Origin: Thalassotalea sp. 42_200_T64
Lineage (GTDB): Bacteria; Pseudomonadota; Gammaproteobacteria; Enterobacterales; Alteromonadaceae
Assembly: GCA_002162925.1 (NCBI GenBank)
Contig: MABC01000033.1
Location: 1 to 37,488 of the forward strand
DNA length: 37,488 nucleotides
Direction of reading: 5' to 3'
In this document: one piece after another, positions 7,105 to 16,124 of the stretch
Numbering within the stretch: position 1 is the first letter of the stretch
Layout of the letters: each line of letters starts with the position of its first letter
Position numbers and translations under genes: made by a program
Notes under the pieces: generated by a model
The model's input: the letters and a program-made list of their open reading frames with translations, nothing else
What the model was told of the DNA's origin: nothing
Databases searched by the model: none

Positions 7105-8583
7105 ATGAAAAAAGTAATAGGTTCATTAGTGTTAGCCGTTATCGGTATTTTTTTGCTTGGTACTTATCGAGCCAATACCATGTATCCCGATCTGCAATAT
7201 TATCCGCAACAGCACACCCAGAGGGTAGTGGTTGATCAAGACAAAGTGGTGTCTAATTTCTCGAAAGCGATTCAAATTGCCACTATCTCTCGCGATTATC
7301 CGGCGCCAGTTATCGCTGAACCGTTTTTGGCTTTTCATCAGCATTTACAAGCCAGCTTTCCCATCGTGCATACAGTTGCCAGCAAAGAAATTATTAATGA
7401 CTACTCATTGGTATACAAATTTCAGGGGACTGACACTAGCTTAAAACCTGCTCTGTTTATGGGCCATATGGACGTAGTGCCGGTGGACCTGGATACCGCA
7501 GACAAATGGACCCATGAGGCTTTTGCCGGCGTGGTCGATGATGGCCAAATATGGGGGCGGGGGGCTTTAGATGATAAAGCCACAGTGATGGCGCTGATGG
7601 AAGCAATGGAGCTTAGTCTGGCCTCAGGTAAAGCGCCGAAACGTACGGTATATTTTGCTTTTGGTCATGATGAAGAGATCGGTGGCAGTCAAGGTGCCAA
7701 AAAAGTGGCCGAATACTTTCAGCAACTTGGAGTGAATTTTGAATTTGTGCTCGATGAAGGAGGGGCAATTTTAAAAGGTTATATTAAAACTGTTTCGCAG
7801 CCGGTTGGTATTATTGGCATTGCCGAAAAAGGCTTTATCAATATTCGTTTAATTGTAGAGCGCCCGGGTGGGCATTCGTCGATGCCTCCAGAAAATACCG
7901 GCCCCGGCATACTGGCACAAGCAATAGTAAAATTAGAGAATAATAAGTTCCCGGCAACCTTGCGTTATACCAACACAACCTTTAATGCCATTGGCAGTTA
8001 TACCGATTTTAAAACCCGCTTTGCGATGGCCAATCAGTGGCTTTTAGCTCCTGTCGTTAAGCAACAATTATTGGCCAACCAAAGCACCGCTGGCGGATTG
8101 CGTACCACCACAGCGGTCACTATGATGAAAGGCAGCAGTAAGTCGAACATTTTGCCGACGAAAGCCAGTGTGGTGGTGAATCTCAGGATATTGCCCGGGG
8201 AAACCTGGCAAACAGTTTTGGCCGATGTTGAGCGCATTGTTGCTGATCAACGGGTCAGTTATGAAGTGTTCATGAATAATAATCCGTCAGCGGTTTCCAG
8301 TATTGAGTCGAATGGTTATAAATGGATTGCACAAACCATTAGAGAGTTTGAGCCAGAAACTTTGGTGGCGCCTTACTTGGTGATGGGAGGTACCGATTCT
8401 AAGTATTTTTATCCGTTAACCGATTCAGTTTATCGATTTTTAATGATCAAACTAACGCCTGATCTTCGTAAAACCGTGCATGGCATTGATGAACGGATAA
8501 AAATAGAAGATTACGTGCAAGGCATTCAATACTTTCATGAATTATTGCGCAAGGTATCGTTTGATAACGAAGCCCCAAAATAG
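7105..8583 (+). CDS. M20-family zinc peptidase (PM20D1/carboxypeptidase S-like)
   Basis: A 492-residue di-zinc amidohydrolase with an N-terminal signal anchor (residues 4-20), so it acts at the membrane or in the periplasm. M20 catalytic residues are in order: H121 and D123 (GHMDVVPV), bridging D156 (GRGALDDK), E190/E191 (GHDEEIGG) and D217 (LDEGG). A final His (TVHGIDERI) lies near the C-terminus. The inserted lid/dimerisation domain spans about residues 230-370 (GGHSSMPPENTGPG). Length and the YYPQQHTQRV-like leader match the PM20D1/CPS1 branch, whose members hydrolyse or form N-acyl amino acids or small peptides. The exact substrate cannot be told. It is convergent with metE across a repeat-containing gap. 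Confidence 0.88.
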   Translation: MKKVIGSLVLAVIGIFLLGTYRANTMYPDLQYYPQQHTQRVVVDQDKVVSNFSKAIQIATISRDYPAPVIAEPFLAFHQHLQASFPIVHTVASKEIINDYSLVYKFQGTDTSLKPALFMGHMDVVPVDLDTADKWTHEAFAGVVDDGQIWGRGALDDKATVMALMEAMELSLASGKAPKRTVYFAFGHDEEIGGSQGAKKVAEYFQQLGVNFEFVLDEGGAILKGYIKTVSQPVGIIGIAEKGFINIRLIVERPGGHSSMPPENTGPGILAQAIVKLENNKFPATLRYTNTTFNAIGSYTDFKTRFAMANQWLLAPVVKQQLLANQSTAGGLRTTTAVTMMKGSSKSNILPTKASVVVNLRILPGETWQTVLADVERIVADQRVSYEVFMNNNPSAVSSIESNGYKWIAQTIREFEPETLVAPYLVMGGTDSKYFYPLTDSVYRFLMIKLTPDLRKTVHGIDERIKIEDYVQGIQYFHELLRKVSFDNEAPK

Positions 8584-8592
8584 CACTATTTA

Positions 8593-8716
8593 AAGCCCCA
8601 TCCCCCTCAAAAGACGTCCTCCCTGTCGGGTATAAGTACACCCCTCGGCAATTGCTCCATGCATTGCTCTAATACACAACGTCCATGTTGTAATGTACAA
8701 AACGGATTTGGGGCTT
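8593..8716. repeat. Dispersed repeat copy inside an 8-bp inverted repeat, between convergent genes
   Basis: AAGCCCCA (8593-8600) and TGGGGCTT (8709-8716) are perfect inverted repeats between the convergent M20 peptidase and metE. Between them, bases 8597-8640 on the minus strand match the core of the 51-bp tandem repeat at 15917-16018 (TATACCCG, CAGG, AGGA, CTTTTGAGGG). The rest (8645-8700) has a hairpin-like ACAAC...GTTGT segment. The outer arms could be the stem of a bidirectional terminator split by repeat insertion. Confidence 0.6.
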
Positions 8717-8749
8717 GATTATTAGCTTTATTAGCGAATGTAATCGGTG

Positions 8750-11026
8750 TTATTGGCGCAAAATTTGTGCTGCCGCCATCATATTTTCAAGTGCTGGTGT
8801 TACCTCTTGCCAGCCTCGGGTTTTTAAACCACAATCAGGATTTAACCATAACCTCTCTGCCGGAATTCTTTCGCTAGCGCTTTTCATTAGTTGCACAATA
8901 GAATCAACCGATGGTATGTTTGGGGTGTGAATATCATAAACACCCGGGCCAATTTGATTGGGGTAAGCAAACTGGTCGAACACATCCAGCAGCTCCATAT
9001 CGGAACGAGATGTTTCTATGGTGATCACATCTGCATCCATGTTGGCAATGGCTTCGATGATGTCATTAAATTCTGAATAACACATGTGAGTGTGAATTTG
9101 GGTGCTGTCTTGTACGCCATTAGCGCTAAGTTTAAAGGCATCTACCGACCAGGTCAGGTAATCTTGCCATTGGCTTTTACGCAAAGGTAAGCCTTCTCGC
9201 AATGCCGCCTCGTCAATTTGAATGATGCCAATACCGGCCGCTTCCAAGTCAATAACTTCGTCACGGATTGCCAAAGCAATTTGCTGACAGGTTTCACTCC
9301 TTGGCTGATCATCGCGAACAAAAGACCAGTTCAATATGGTCACTGGGCCGGTGAGCATGCCTTTTAACGGCTTTTTCGTTAACGACTGTGCGTAAAGTGT
9401 CCAGTCTAGGGTTAAGTTGCCCTGTCGGCTAACATCGCCATAAATAATTGGTGGCTTCACGCAACGCGAGCCGTAACTTTGCACCCAGCCAAACTGGCTA
9501 AAGACAAAACCGGAAAGTTGTTCACCAAAGTATTCCACCATGTCGTTACGTTCGGCTTCGCCATGCACTAACACATCAAGCTGTAATTCTTCCTGAGTCT
9601 CGATACATTGCTTGATCTCAGTTTTAATTTTTTGTTGATAACTGGTTAAGTCAATTTTGTTTTGTTTAAATTCTCTTCGCGTCGCTCTGATCTCACTGGT
9701 TTGCGGAAAAGAACCTATGGTGGTGGTTGGAAACCGTGGTAATTGTAATTTGCTTTGCTGTAACGCTGCGCGTTGTGAATAGGGCGATTTACGCAGTGTA
9801 TCTTCTGCCCGTACTTGTTGTACCGCCAGACGCACCGCGTCATTGTTTACCAACGCAGAACAGTTTCTTGCGACGAAACAGCAAGTATTCTCGGCCAATT
9901 CTGTAGTTACGCTTTCGCGACCAAATTTTATTGCTTTGCCCAAAAGGGTTAATTCATTGAGTTTTTGCTTAGCAAAAGCTAACCAGTTTTTTACTTCTTC
10001 TGGAATATTGTTTTCCACATCCAAATCTAACGGTACATGCAGCAAAGAACACGACGGCGCTAACCACAATCTATCACTAAGCTGTTCGGCTATCGGTTCA
10101 ATAAAATCTAGTACTTTGTTGAGTTCGGTTTTCCAAATATTGCGACCGTCAATTACGCCCAGTGATAGCACTTGTTGCTCACTTAATCGCGGTAAAATTT
10201 TCTCGATATCGGCTTTTCCTTTAATCGCATCAAGATGAATACCGTCTACTGGTAATTGGCAGGCGGTTGGTAAATTGTTGGCCAATGCACCAAAATAGGT
10301 GGTGAGTAAGATTTTAACTTGTCGCTCTTTTAAATATTGATAAGCATAACGATACGCCAGCAACCATTCGTTGTCTAAATCAGTGACCAGCGCCGGTTCA
10401 TCAAACTGTACCCATTCGATGCCTAATTTTGCCAGTTTGGTTAACAGCTGTTGGTAAACCGGCAGTAAGGTATCCAGTAAGTGCAGTGGGTTACTTTCGT
10501 CTTTTGCTTTGCCTAGCCACAAATAGGTCACTGGTCCTAAGATCACCGGTTTAGTGACAAAGCCTTTTGCCCGGGCTTCGTTTATTTGTTTAATTAACTT
10601 ATCCGCATTCAGTTCAAATGAGGTTTGCTGGCAAAATTCAGGAACAATATAGTGATAGTTAGTATCAAACCACTTGGTCATTTCACCCGCGGCAATACCA
10701 CAACAACTAGTATCACCAGGCGCTTGTCCACGAGCTAAACGGAAATAATCATCTAAGGTATTTTCGCCATCGCCATTACTATTCGCGCGCTTAGGTACGT
10801 TACCAAGTAAAAAACTGGTATCTAGTACATGATCGTAAAAAGAAAAGTCACCAATCTGGGCAAAATCCAAATGTTGTTGCTGGTTGAGGTTATTTGCTCT
10901 AATTGCTTGCGCATTGTCTTGCAATGTCTGCTGGTCAATTTTGCCTTGCCAATATTGCTCAAGGGCGAATTTTAATTGTCGTTTTTCGCCGATGCGGGGA
11001 AAACCAAGATTATGTAGTTTAGCCAT
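8750..11026 (-). CDS. metE: Cobalamin-independent methionine synthase
   Basis: A 758-residue 5-methyltetrahydropteroyltriglutamate-homocysteine methyltransferase, full family length, making methionine in the cytoplasm. The N-terminal folate-side barrel starts [19 protein letters not shown]. The C-terminal catalytic barrel carries the zinc site: H and E in [18 protein letters not shown], Cys in [12 protein letters not shown], Cys in [27 protein letters not shown] and [12 protein letters not shown] are also diagnostic. It is divergent from metR, with palindromes in the 115-base gap, the classic metE-metR arrangement in which MetR with homocysteine activates metE. No cobalamin riboswitch is seen upstream. 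It converges with the M20 gene. Confidence 0.97.
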   Translation of the reverse strand: MAKLHNLGFPRIGEKRQLKFALEQYWQGKIDQQTLQDNAQAIRANNLNQQQHLDFAQIGDFSFYDHVLDTSFLLGNVPKRANSNGDGENTLDDYFRLARGQAPGDTSCCGIAAGEMTKWFDTNYHYIVPEFCQQTSFELNADKLIKQINEARAKGFVTKPVILGPVTYLWLGKAKDESNPLHLLDTLLPVYQQLLTKLAKLGIEWVQFDEPALVTDLDNEWLLAYRYAYQYLKERQVKILLTTYFGALANNLPTACQLPVDGIHLDAIKGKADIEKILPRLSEQQVLSLGVIDGRNIWKTELNKVLDFIEPIAEQLSDRLWLAPSCSLLHVPLDLDVENNIPEEVKNWLAFAKQKLNELTLLGKAIKFGRESVTTELAENTCCFVARNCSALVNNDAVRLAVQQVRAEDTLRKSPYSQRAALQQSKLQLPRFPTTTIGSFPQTSEIRATRREFKQNKIDLTSYQQKIKTEIKQCIETQEELQLDVLVHGEAERNDMVEYFGEQLSGFVFSQFGWVQSYGSRCVKPPIIYGDVSRQGNLTLDWTLYAQSLTKKPLKGMLTGPVTILNWSFVRDDQPRSETCQQIALAIRDEVIDLEAAGIGIIQIDEAALREGLPLRKSQWQDYLTWSVDAFKLSANGVQDSTQIHTHMCYSEFNDIIEAIANMDADVITIETSRSDMELLDVFDQFAYPNQIGPGVYDIHTPNIPSVDSIVQLMKSASERIPAERLWLNPDCGLKTRGWQEVTPALENMMAAAQILRQ

Positions 11027-11094
11027 CTATCTATCCATTTGATTAATTTAGTGGCTATAATAGGCAGGCTAATTAATTAATAAAATTGGTATTA

Positions 11095-11120
11095 ATTCAT
11101 TGTTCGATGAATTTTACTCA
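11095..11120. promoter_or_regulatory. MetR-type operator palindromes in the metE-metR gap
   Basis: ATTCAT-6-ATGAAT (11095-11112) has perfect 6-bp arms, and the overlapping TGAATTTTACTCA (11108-11120) fits the MetR consensus TGAA-N5-TTCA with one mismatch. They sit between the divergent metE (start 11026) and metR (start 11142), nearer metR. Confidence 0.65.
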
Positions 11121-11141
11121 TCAATATAGGTGTTTTACCTC

Positions 11142-12029
11142 ATGCTTGAACGACATCATCTGGAAATAATACGTGCCGTAGATCAGCAAGGAACGTTAAC
11201 CGAGGCGGCTAATTTATTGTGTTTGACGCAATCGGCGTTAAGTCATTCGATAAAAAAATTGGAGCAGCAATTAGGCATACAGTTATGGCTAAAAGATGGC
11301 CGAAAACTAAAACTCTCAGAATCTGGATTGCAAATTTTGAGTTTGGCAAATCGTTTGTTGCCACAGTTTGAGCATGCCGAGTTAGAAATACAAGATATTG
11401 TTGCCGGTCAACAAGGCACTCTGCGCATTGGCATGGAGTGTTCACCCTGTTTTCAATGGCTGTTGAAAGTGGTTGCGCCATTCTTGAAACAGTATCCAGA
11501 TGTGGATGTTGATATTCGCAAAGAGTTTCAGTTTGGTGGCTTAGGCGCACTGTTGTCGTACGACATTGATTTATTGATCACCCCAGATCCCTTGTATAAA
11601 CAAGGCCTGGATTATATTCCGGTATTTGACTATGAGCAGGTATTAGTGGTGTCGCAACAACATCGCTTTGCCGATAAAAATTGCATTAGCGCCAGTGATT
11701 TGGCGGATGAAACTTTACTCACTTATCCAATTGAAATTAGCCGTCTTGATATTTTTAACGAGTTTATTACCCCGGCGGGTGCCAGCGTGAAAAAACATAA
11801 AACCATCGAAAATACCGAAATTATGCTGCAAATGGTCAACGCAAATCGCGGCGTCGCGGCGTTACCCGCCTGGCTGGTGGCAGAATTTCAGCAGAAAATG
11901 CCGATTAACGCGGTGCGCTTAGGCAAAGATGGCGTGCATAAATGCATTTATATCGGTTTGCGTAGCGCCGAGCAAAGGCCGGTGTATTTAGAGCAGCTGA
12001 TCCACTTGGCCAAAACCTGCGGTCAGTAA
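11142..12029 (+). CDS. metR: LysR-family regulator MetR
   Basis: A 295-residue LysR-type regulator with a helix-turn-helix at residues 1-60 (HHLEIIRAVDQQGTLTEAA, then LTQSALSHSIKKLEQQLG) and a periplasmic-binding-protein-like effector domain. The N-terminus aligns with MetR of enterobacteria, and the divergent position to metE makes the assignment specific. The frame is open back to GTG 11130, but ATG 11142 is the likely start, since LysR proteins begin one or two residues before the first helix and an AGGTG lies about 10 bases upstream. It is expected to bind homocysteine, activate metE and repress itself. Confidence 0.9.
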   Translation: MLERHHLEIIRAVDQQGTLTEAANLLCLTQSALSHSIKKLEQQLGIQLWLKDGRKLKLSESGLQILSLANRLLPQFEHAELEIQDIVAGQQGTLRIGMECSPCFQWLLKVVAPFLKQYPDVDVDIRKEFQFGGLGALLSYDIDLLITPDPLYKQGLDYIPVFDYEQVLVVSQQHRFADKNCISASDLADETLLTYPIEISRLDIFNEFITPAGASVKKHKTIENTEIMLQMVNANRGVAALPAWLVAEFQQKMPINAVRLGKDGVHKCIYIGLRSAEQRPVYLEQLIHLAKTCGQ

Positions 12030-12088
12030 CATTACGTGACTTAACCCTAGCTCTAGCCCAGCTTACTTAGTGAGTTGCTAACAACTCA

Positions 12089-12328
12089 CTACTCACTCGT
12101 GAGATAGTCCTTATATTCTTTGATGCCAAAATAACGAATGGATTTTTTAACCGTGGTTTTTTTGGCAATTAGTTTCTCGCCACAATATATTTTCACCACT
12201 TGTTTATCACCATTGGTGTCGGTGTCGTAAGCATACTTATCGTTTAAGCGTAAATTATCAAATTCAGTGCGCATGATTAACTTCATTGGCGAGCCTTTTC
12301 TGGTTAATTGCCTTGATAATTTCAGCAT
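12089..12328 (-). CDS. Small basic hypothetical protein
   Basis: A short protein of 79 residues from ATG 12328, which has AAGGTGAG 7 bases upstream. ATG 12286 (65 residues) also has AAGG at a good distance, while the longest frame (12358) has none. It is rich in Lys, Tyr and Asp (DNLRLNDKYAYDTDTNGDKQ, then IAKKTTVKKSIRYFGIKEYKDYL), with no signal peptide or membrane segment, and is probably a small beta/alpha cytoplasmic protein. I do not recognise the family. It stands alone between metR and the S9 peptidase. Confidence 0.5.
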   Translation of the reverse strand: MLKLSRQLTRKGSPMKLIMRTEFDNLRLNDKYAYDTDTNGDKQVVKIYCGEKLIAKKTTVKKSIRYFGIKEYKDYLTSE

Positions 12329-12478
12329 ATTGAAACTCACCTTCGTTGTCCATCCCATTCACATTTTGATACAGCACAGATAAGTATATAGGTGTACTAA
12401 TTTTTCCGCATACGTTACAGTAATTTTAGCATGTAAAAGAATAGATTTACTTTAAATATTAAGCAGATGAGGGGAATC

Positions 12479-14545
12479 ATGAAAGGGAAGTTAATTGGCA
12501 TATCTATGCCTGCAGTCGTAGCTCTTGCCGCGACAATAACCACTTTAGCCAGCACTGCCAGCGAACAACTGGTAGTAGATTATAAAGACGTATTTCAACT
12601 TGAATATGCCGCCTCGCCACAAGTAAGCCCAGATAACAAAACCCTGATTTATGAACGCCGCTCGATGGATATTATGGGCGATAATACCCGCAGCAGTTTA
12701 TGGCAAATCAATCTAGACGGTAGTGGCAATCGGCCATTATTGTCCGGCAAAGCAAGTTTTCGTTCGCCGACGTTTTCACCAAAGGGTAAGCGCTTAGCTT
12801 ATACTTCGGCCCATGATGGCTCTAATCAGCTTTATGTACGCTATCTTGATAATGGTCAAACGGTAAGAGTTACCAATTTACAAGATTCTCCTGGCGCACT
12901 TTCCTGGTCACCAGACGGCAAGTATATAGCGTTTTCAATGTTCACACCCGGTAAAAGTAACTCGTTGTTTAAAGACATGCCGAAGCAACCTGAGGGAGCA
13001 AAATGGGCTGGCACGGCAACGTATATAGACACTACCAATTATCGTAATGACGGTGGCGGTTATGTCGCACCAGGCTTTAATCATATTTATGTGGTGCCCA
13101 GTGAGGGAGGTAGCCCAAGGCAAATTAGTAAAGGGGATTTTCATCACAATGGCCCAATTAACTGGAGCAAAGATGGCAAACAGCTAATTATTGATGCCGA
13201 CCTTGATGAAAACTGGCAGCTTAGACCCAGAGAAACCGATGTGTATGCCATTAATGTGATCGATGGCGAAGCTACTCAGTTAACCACGCGAAAAGGACCC
13301 GATTTTCAGCCGCTGATCAGTCCCAATGGCAAGTATATTGCCTATTTAGGCTTTGAAGATAAAAAACTGAGCAGTCAAAATGCCAGCTTGAGTGTGATGA
13401 CAATTGATGGCAAAAATAATAAAGAGTTAACCGCCGCACTCGATCGTTCTGTCGGTAATATACAATGGCATGACGATGGCAAAGGCTTGTACTTTACATT
13501 TACTGACCATGGCCAGCAGCAACTAGGTTTTGTTGATTTTCATGGTAAAATTACCAAGATGAAAACTAAGCTCGGCGGCCAGTCTTTGGGTCGGCCATAT
13601 AGCTCAGGTGATTATCAGGCCGTAGGTGATGGCCGGGTAGTTTTCACTCAGGGTAAGCCTAACCGACCAGCAGATTTAGCCATAGTGAATACCAAAGGTG
13701 ACATTACCAAACTGACTTCATTGAATGAAGATTTATTTGCCCATAAAACTCTGGCGAAAGTGCGCAGCCTAACGGTGATTTCGTCTGTTGATGAAAAGCC
13801 CATTGAAGCCTGGATAGCATTACCGCCAGGCTTTGATCCCGAGAAAAAATACCCGCTAATTCTTGAAATCCACGGCGGACCGCACGCAGCATATGGGCCA
13901 AATTTTTCGATGGAAGTGCAGCTAATGGCAGCCAAAGGCTATGTCGTTGTCTGGGCGAACCCGCGCGGTAGCACATCTTATGGCGAAGATTTTGCCAATT
14001 TGATCCATCACAACTATCCATCACAAGATTATAATGACCTGATGGATGTGGTTGATGGTGTGATTGAGGAAGGTTATGTCGACGAACAACAACTGTTTGT
14101 TACTGGCGGCTCTGGTGGCGGTACGTTAACCTCTTGGATCATAGGTAAAACTGAGCGCTTTAAAGCCGCGGTGGTGGCGAAACCCGTGATCAATTGGATG
14201 AGCTTTAGTTTAACCGCGGATGGTTATGCCTATTTTACTCAATATTGGATGCCGGGCATGCCGTGGGATCATGCCGAACATTTATGGAAGCACTCACCAC
14301 TATCGTTAGTGGGTAATGTAGTGACGCCAACCATGTTGTTAACCGGTGAAAATGATTACCGCACGCCAATGAGTGAAACCGAGCAATACTATCAGGCTTT
14401 GCAATTACAAGGCATTGATTCGGCGATGGTTAAAATCAAAAAGTCGGGTCATGGTATCGCCAATAGGCCGAGTAATTTAATACAAAAAGTCGGTAATATT
14501 ATGGCCTGGTTTGAAAAATATCGAACCGATAAAGCGGAACAGTAA
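12479..14545 (+). CDS. S9-family serine peptidase (acylaminoacyl-peptidase/DPP-like), exported
   Basis: About 688 residues. A signal peptide (KGKLIGISMPAVVALAATIT) is followed by a WD40/TolB-like beta-propeller (about 40-400; repeats such as FSPKGKRLAYTSAHDG and WSPDGKYIAFSM) and a C-terminal alpha/beta-hydrolase. The triad is Ser in TGGSGGGTLTSW, Asp in LLTGENDYRTP and His in KKSGHGIANRP; HGGPHAAYG is the oxyanion-side loop. S9C enzymes of this layout cleave dipeptides or acyl-amino acids from peptides in the periplasm. ATG 12479 is preferred over the in-frame ATG at 12467 because GAGGGG lies 5 bases before it. It is a single gene with its own terminator at 14588. Confidence 0.9.
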   Translation: MKGKLIGISMPAVVALAATITTLASTASEQLVVDYKDVFQLEYAASPQVSPDNKTLIYERRSMDIMGDNTRSSLWQINLDGSGNRPLLSGKASFRSPTFSPKGKRLAYTSAHDGSNQLYVRYLDNGQTVRVTNLQDSPGALSWSPDGKYIAFSMFTPGKSNSLFKDMPKQPEGAKWAGTATYIDTTNYRNDGGGYVAPGFNHIYVVPSEGGSPRQISKGDFHHNGPINWSKDGKQLIIDADLDENWQLRPRETDVYAINVIDGEATQLTTRKGPDFQPLISPNGKYIAYLGFEDKKLSSQNASLSVMTIDGKNNKELTAALDRSVGNIQWHDDGKGLYFTFTDHGQQQLGFVDFHGKITKMKTKLGGQSLGRPYSSGDYQAVGDGRVVFTQGKPNRPADLAIVNTKGDITKLTSLNEDLFAHKTLAKVRSLTVISSVDEKPIEAWIALPPGFDPEKKYPLILEIHGGPHAAYGPNFSMEVQLMAAKGYVVVWANPRGSTSYGEDFANLIHHNYPSQDYNDLMDVVDGVIEEGYVDEQQLFVTGGSGGGTLTSWIIGKTERFKAAVVAKPVINWMSFSLTADGYAYFTQYWMPGMPWDHAEHLWKHSPLSLVGNVVTPTMLLTGENDYRTPMSETEQYYQALQLQGIDSAMVKIKKSGHGIANRPSNLIQKVGNIMAWFEKYRTDKAEQ

Positions 14546-14587
14546 ATTGTTTGTACGAGTTAATTCACTTAACTAATTCACTGAACC

Positions 14588-14615
14588 AAGAAGGGAGCCA
14601 TTTGGCTCCCTTCTT
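14588..14615. terminator. Strong hairpin terminator after the S9 peptidase
   Basis: A 12-bp stem (AAGAAGGGAGCC / GGCTCCCTTCTT) with an ATTT loop lies 42 bases after the stop. The T-rich 3' side is short, and the symmetrical arms could also stop transcription of the convergent LETM1-like gene. Confidence 0.75.
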
Positions 14616-14691
14616 ATATGATTACGGTTAATACGTGCGGCTTATGCCGAGCTAAAGTTAGTTATATTGAAATACATCACCTAATGATAGC

Positions 14692-15051
14692 TTAAGGCTT
14701 GTTTTTATCTTTAGCGAATGAGCTGGGCAGGATCTCTACGCCAACTAAGCGGCCAAGTTTGATCATCACCGGAATGGTAATTGGCGCAAACGGTAGCACG
14801 GCGAAAACCCCTAAGCCTAAGCCTTTTAACAGATCGAGAAATTGCCGGTTGGCGATTTGCATTTCCTCTTCGCTGGCTTGCCGGCGAGTGTATTTGCGAT
14901 AAATACTGAGCATCTCTTTGGTTTCAGCTTTTTCCTGGCTAAGGGCGAGTTTAAGGATAAGCATTTGTCGTTTAAACCGATAAACACTGCGCCGCCTCTG
15001 GATCCGAATGACCCGAATTGGCGCTTTAAAAATAAATACCCTTAATTTCAT
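14692..15051 (-). CDS. LETM1-like domain protein
   Basis: A 119-residue protein. After a basic N-terminus, residues 40-112 match the ribosome-binding-like LETM1 domain. A helical segment (EMLSIYRKYTRRQASEEEMQ) is followed by one hydrophobic helix (LLKGLGLGVFAVLPFAPITIPVMIKL) and the hallmark end VEILPSSF. Eukaryotic LETM1 is an inner-mitochondrial-membrane protein. Short bacterial homologues are of unknown function and are probably inner-membrane proteins. The gene lies 18 bases after the cyclophilin gene on the same strand, so the two are likely co-transcribed. The start is uncertain (no strong ribosome-binding site at 15051; the internal ATG at 14964 would remove most of the basic segment). 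Confidence 0.75.
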   Translation of the reverse strand: MKLRVFIFKAPIRVIRIQRRRSVYRFKRQMLILKLALSQEKAETKEMLSIYRKYTRRQASEEEMQIANRQFLDLLKGLGLGVFAVLPFAPITIPVMIKLGRLVGVEILPSSFAKDKNKP

Positions 15052-15069
15052 GACAATGAATCGCCAAGC

Positions 15070-15831
15070 CTAGTTGCGGCGAAATACACGAATACAGGCC
15101 AAGGCACCTAACAGCAAAAAGCCACTACTGCCGCCACTCGAATCTTTTTCTTCTGGAGTAGGTAGAAATACTGGCGGTTCTTCTTGTTTAGGTGGCAGTT
15201 CTGGTTGGGTATCTTTATTGTTATTGACTACAGTAACCGATTCGATCATCACTAAGTGCTCATCGGTTACAAACTCGCCTTCAGCCGGTTCACTTTGTAA
15301 CGGTGTTTCACCAAATGCACCACCTAAGTTGTATATTGACAAGGTATTTATTACATCAATAATTTCCATGCCGTTGCCGATAACCACGCCAAACACGGTA
15401 TAACCACCATTATCATTATCTAAAGGTACTGAGTTGTTAGCAACATTGAAAAACCATTGATTGGTCGCACTGTTTTCTTTACCAGGTTGTTTCGCCATGG
15501 CAATGGTACCACGGACATTGGAAAATACCGGTTCATTAATAACCGGATCAAACGTAACTGACTCTTCTACTTCATCGGTATAGATAAAACCACCGCCCTG
15601 AACGATGAATTGTTCTACTTTGCGATGGACGATAGAATTTGAGTAAGCATCCGCTTCAATATAAGCTAAAAAGTTAGTGACAGTTTCTGGCGTGTCGTTA
15701 TCTAACAGGTTCACCTCAAAATCACCCATTGAGGTTTTGAACAATACAATGGTGGCATTTGATGGCGAGCTCAAAGTGAGTAAACCAGCAAAAAGTACTG
15801 TTGTTAAATAAAAGTTTAAAAATTTCATCAT
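15070..15831 (-). CDS. Secreted cyclophilin-type peptidyl-prolyl isomerase with GlyGly-CTERM anchor
   Basis: 253 residues. A signal peptide (FLNFYLTTVLFAGLLTLSS) is followed by a cyclophilin domain (about 28-200) of the short bacterial type: ETVTNFLAYI, YSNSIVHRKVEQFIVQGGGF, GTIAMAKQPGKENSATNQWF and FFNVANN. A Pro/Glu-rich linker (PELPPKQEEPPVFLPTPEEK) then leads to SSGGSSG, a hydrophobic helix (FLLLGALACI) and a basic end (RVFRRN). That tail is the GlyGly-CTERM tripartite signal, which rhombosortase is known to process in Vibrio and Shewanella-type bacteria. The catalytic Arg is replaced by His in IVHRKVE or is the following Arg, so activity may be weak. It is probably co-transcribed with the LETM1-like gene. 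Confidence 0.87.
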   Translation of the reverse strand: MMKFLNFYLTTVLFAGLLTLSSPSNATIVLFKTSMGDFEVNLLDNDTPETVTNFLAYIEADAYSNSIVHRKVEQFIVQGGGFIYTDEVEESVTFDPVINEPVFSNVRGTIAMAKQPGKENSATNQWFFNVANNSVPLDNDNGGYTVFGVVIGNGMEIIDVINTLSIYNLGGAFGETPLQSEPAEGEFVTDEHLVMIESVTVVNNNKDTQPELPPKQEEPPVFLPTPEEKDSSGGSSGFLLLGALACIRVFRRN

Positions 15832-15916
15832 TACTACTGCTTAATTTAAATGAAATGGCAGCTTAACCTAATTGACTGGCAAATCAAGGGAACACGACAA
15901 TTGTCAGCGTTTTTTT

Positions 15917-16018
15917 GTACATATATGTACTTATACCCGGCAGGCAGGACGCCTTTTGAGGGTGATGGTACATATAGGTACTTATACCCGGCAGGCAGGA
16001 TGCCTTTTGAGGGTGATT
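15917..16018. repeat. Two 51-bp tandem repeats of a dispersed element
   Basis: Unit 1 is 15917-15967 and unit 2 is 15968-16018, with 3 mismatches. Each begins GTACATATA, then TACTTATACCCGGCAGG and ends CCTTTTGAGGGTGAT. A third, more divergent copy of the core is inverted at 8597-8640. The short open frames through it merely translate the repeat and are not genes. Confidence 0.85.
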
Positions 16019-16124
16019 GTTGTAAGCAACGAGCTACTGGCCACGGGTTGTGTATTTGATGAATTGACCTATCGTGTAACAATACCAAGTCTGCCCGAAG
16101 CTCATAGCCCGAAGCCATAAGTTA

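Noticed and set aside
9843..10238. Plus-strand 131-residue frame opposite metE
   Set aside because: It lies entirely antisense to a clear, conserved metE coding region and shows no domain.
8750..11026. Cobalamin riboswitch control of metE
   Set aside because: The gap to metR is only 115 bases and shows MetR-type palindromes but no B12-box-like conserved element.
15846..16120. Short frames on both strands at 15.85-16.12 kb
   Set aside because: They translate the 51-bp tandem repeat twice (YLYPAGR-like), a repeat artefact rather than protein evidence.
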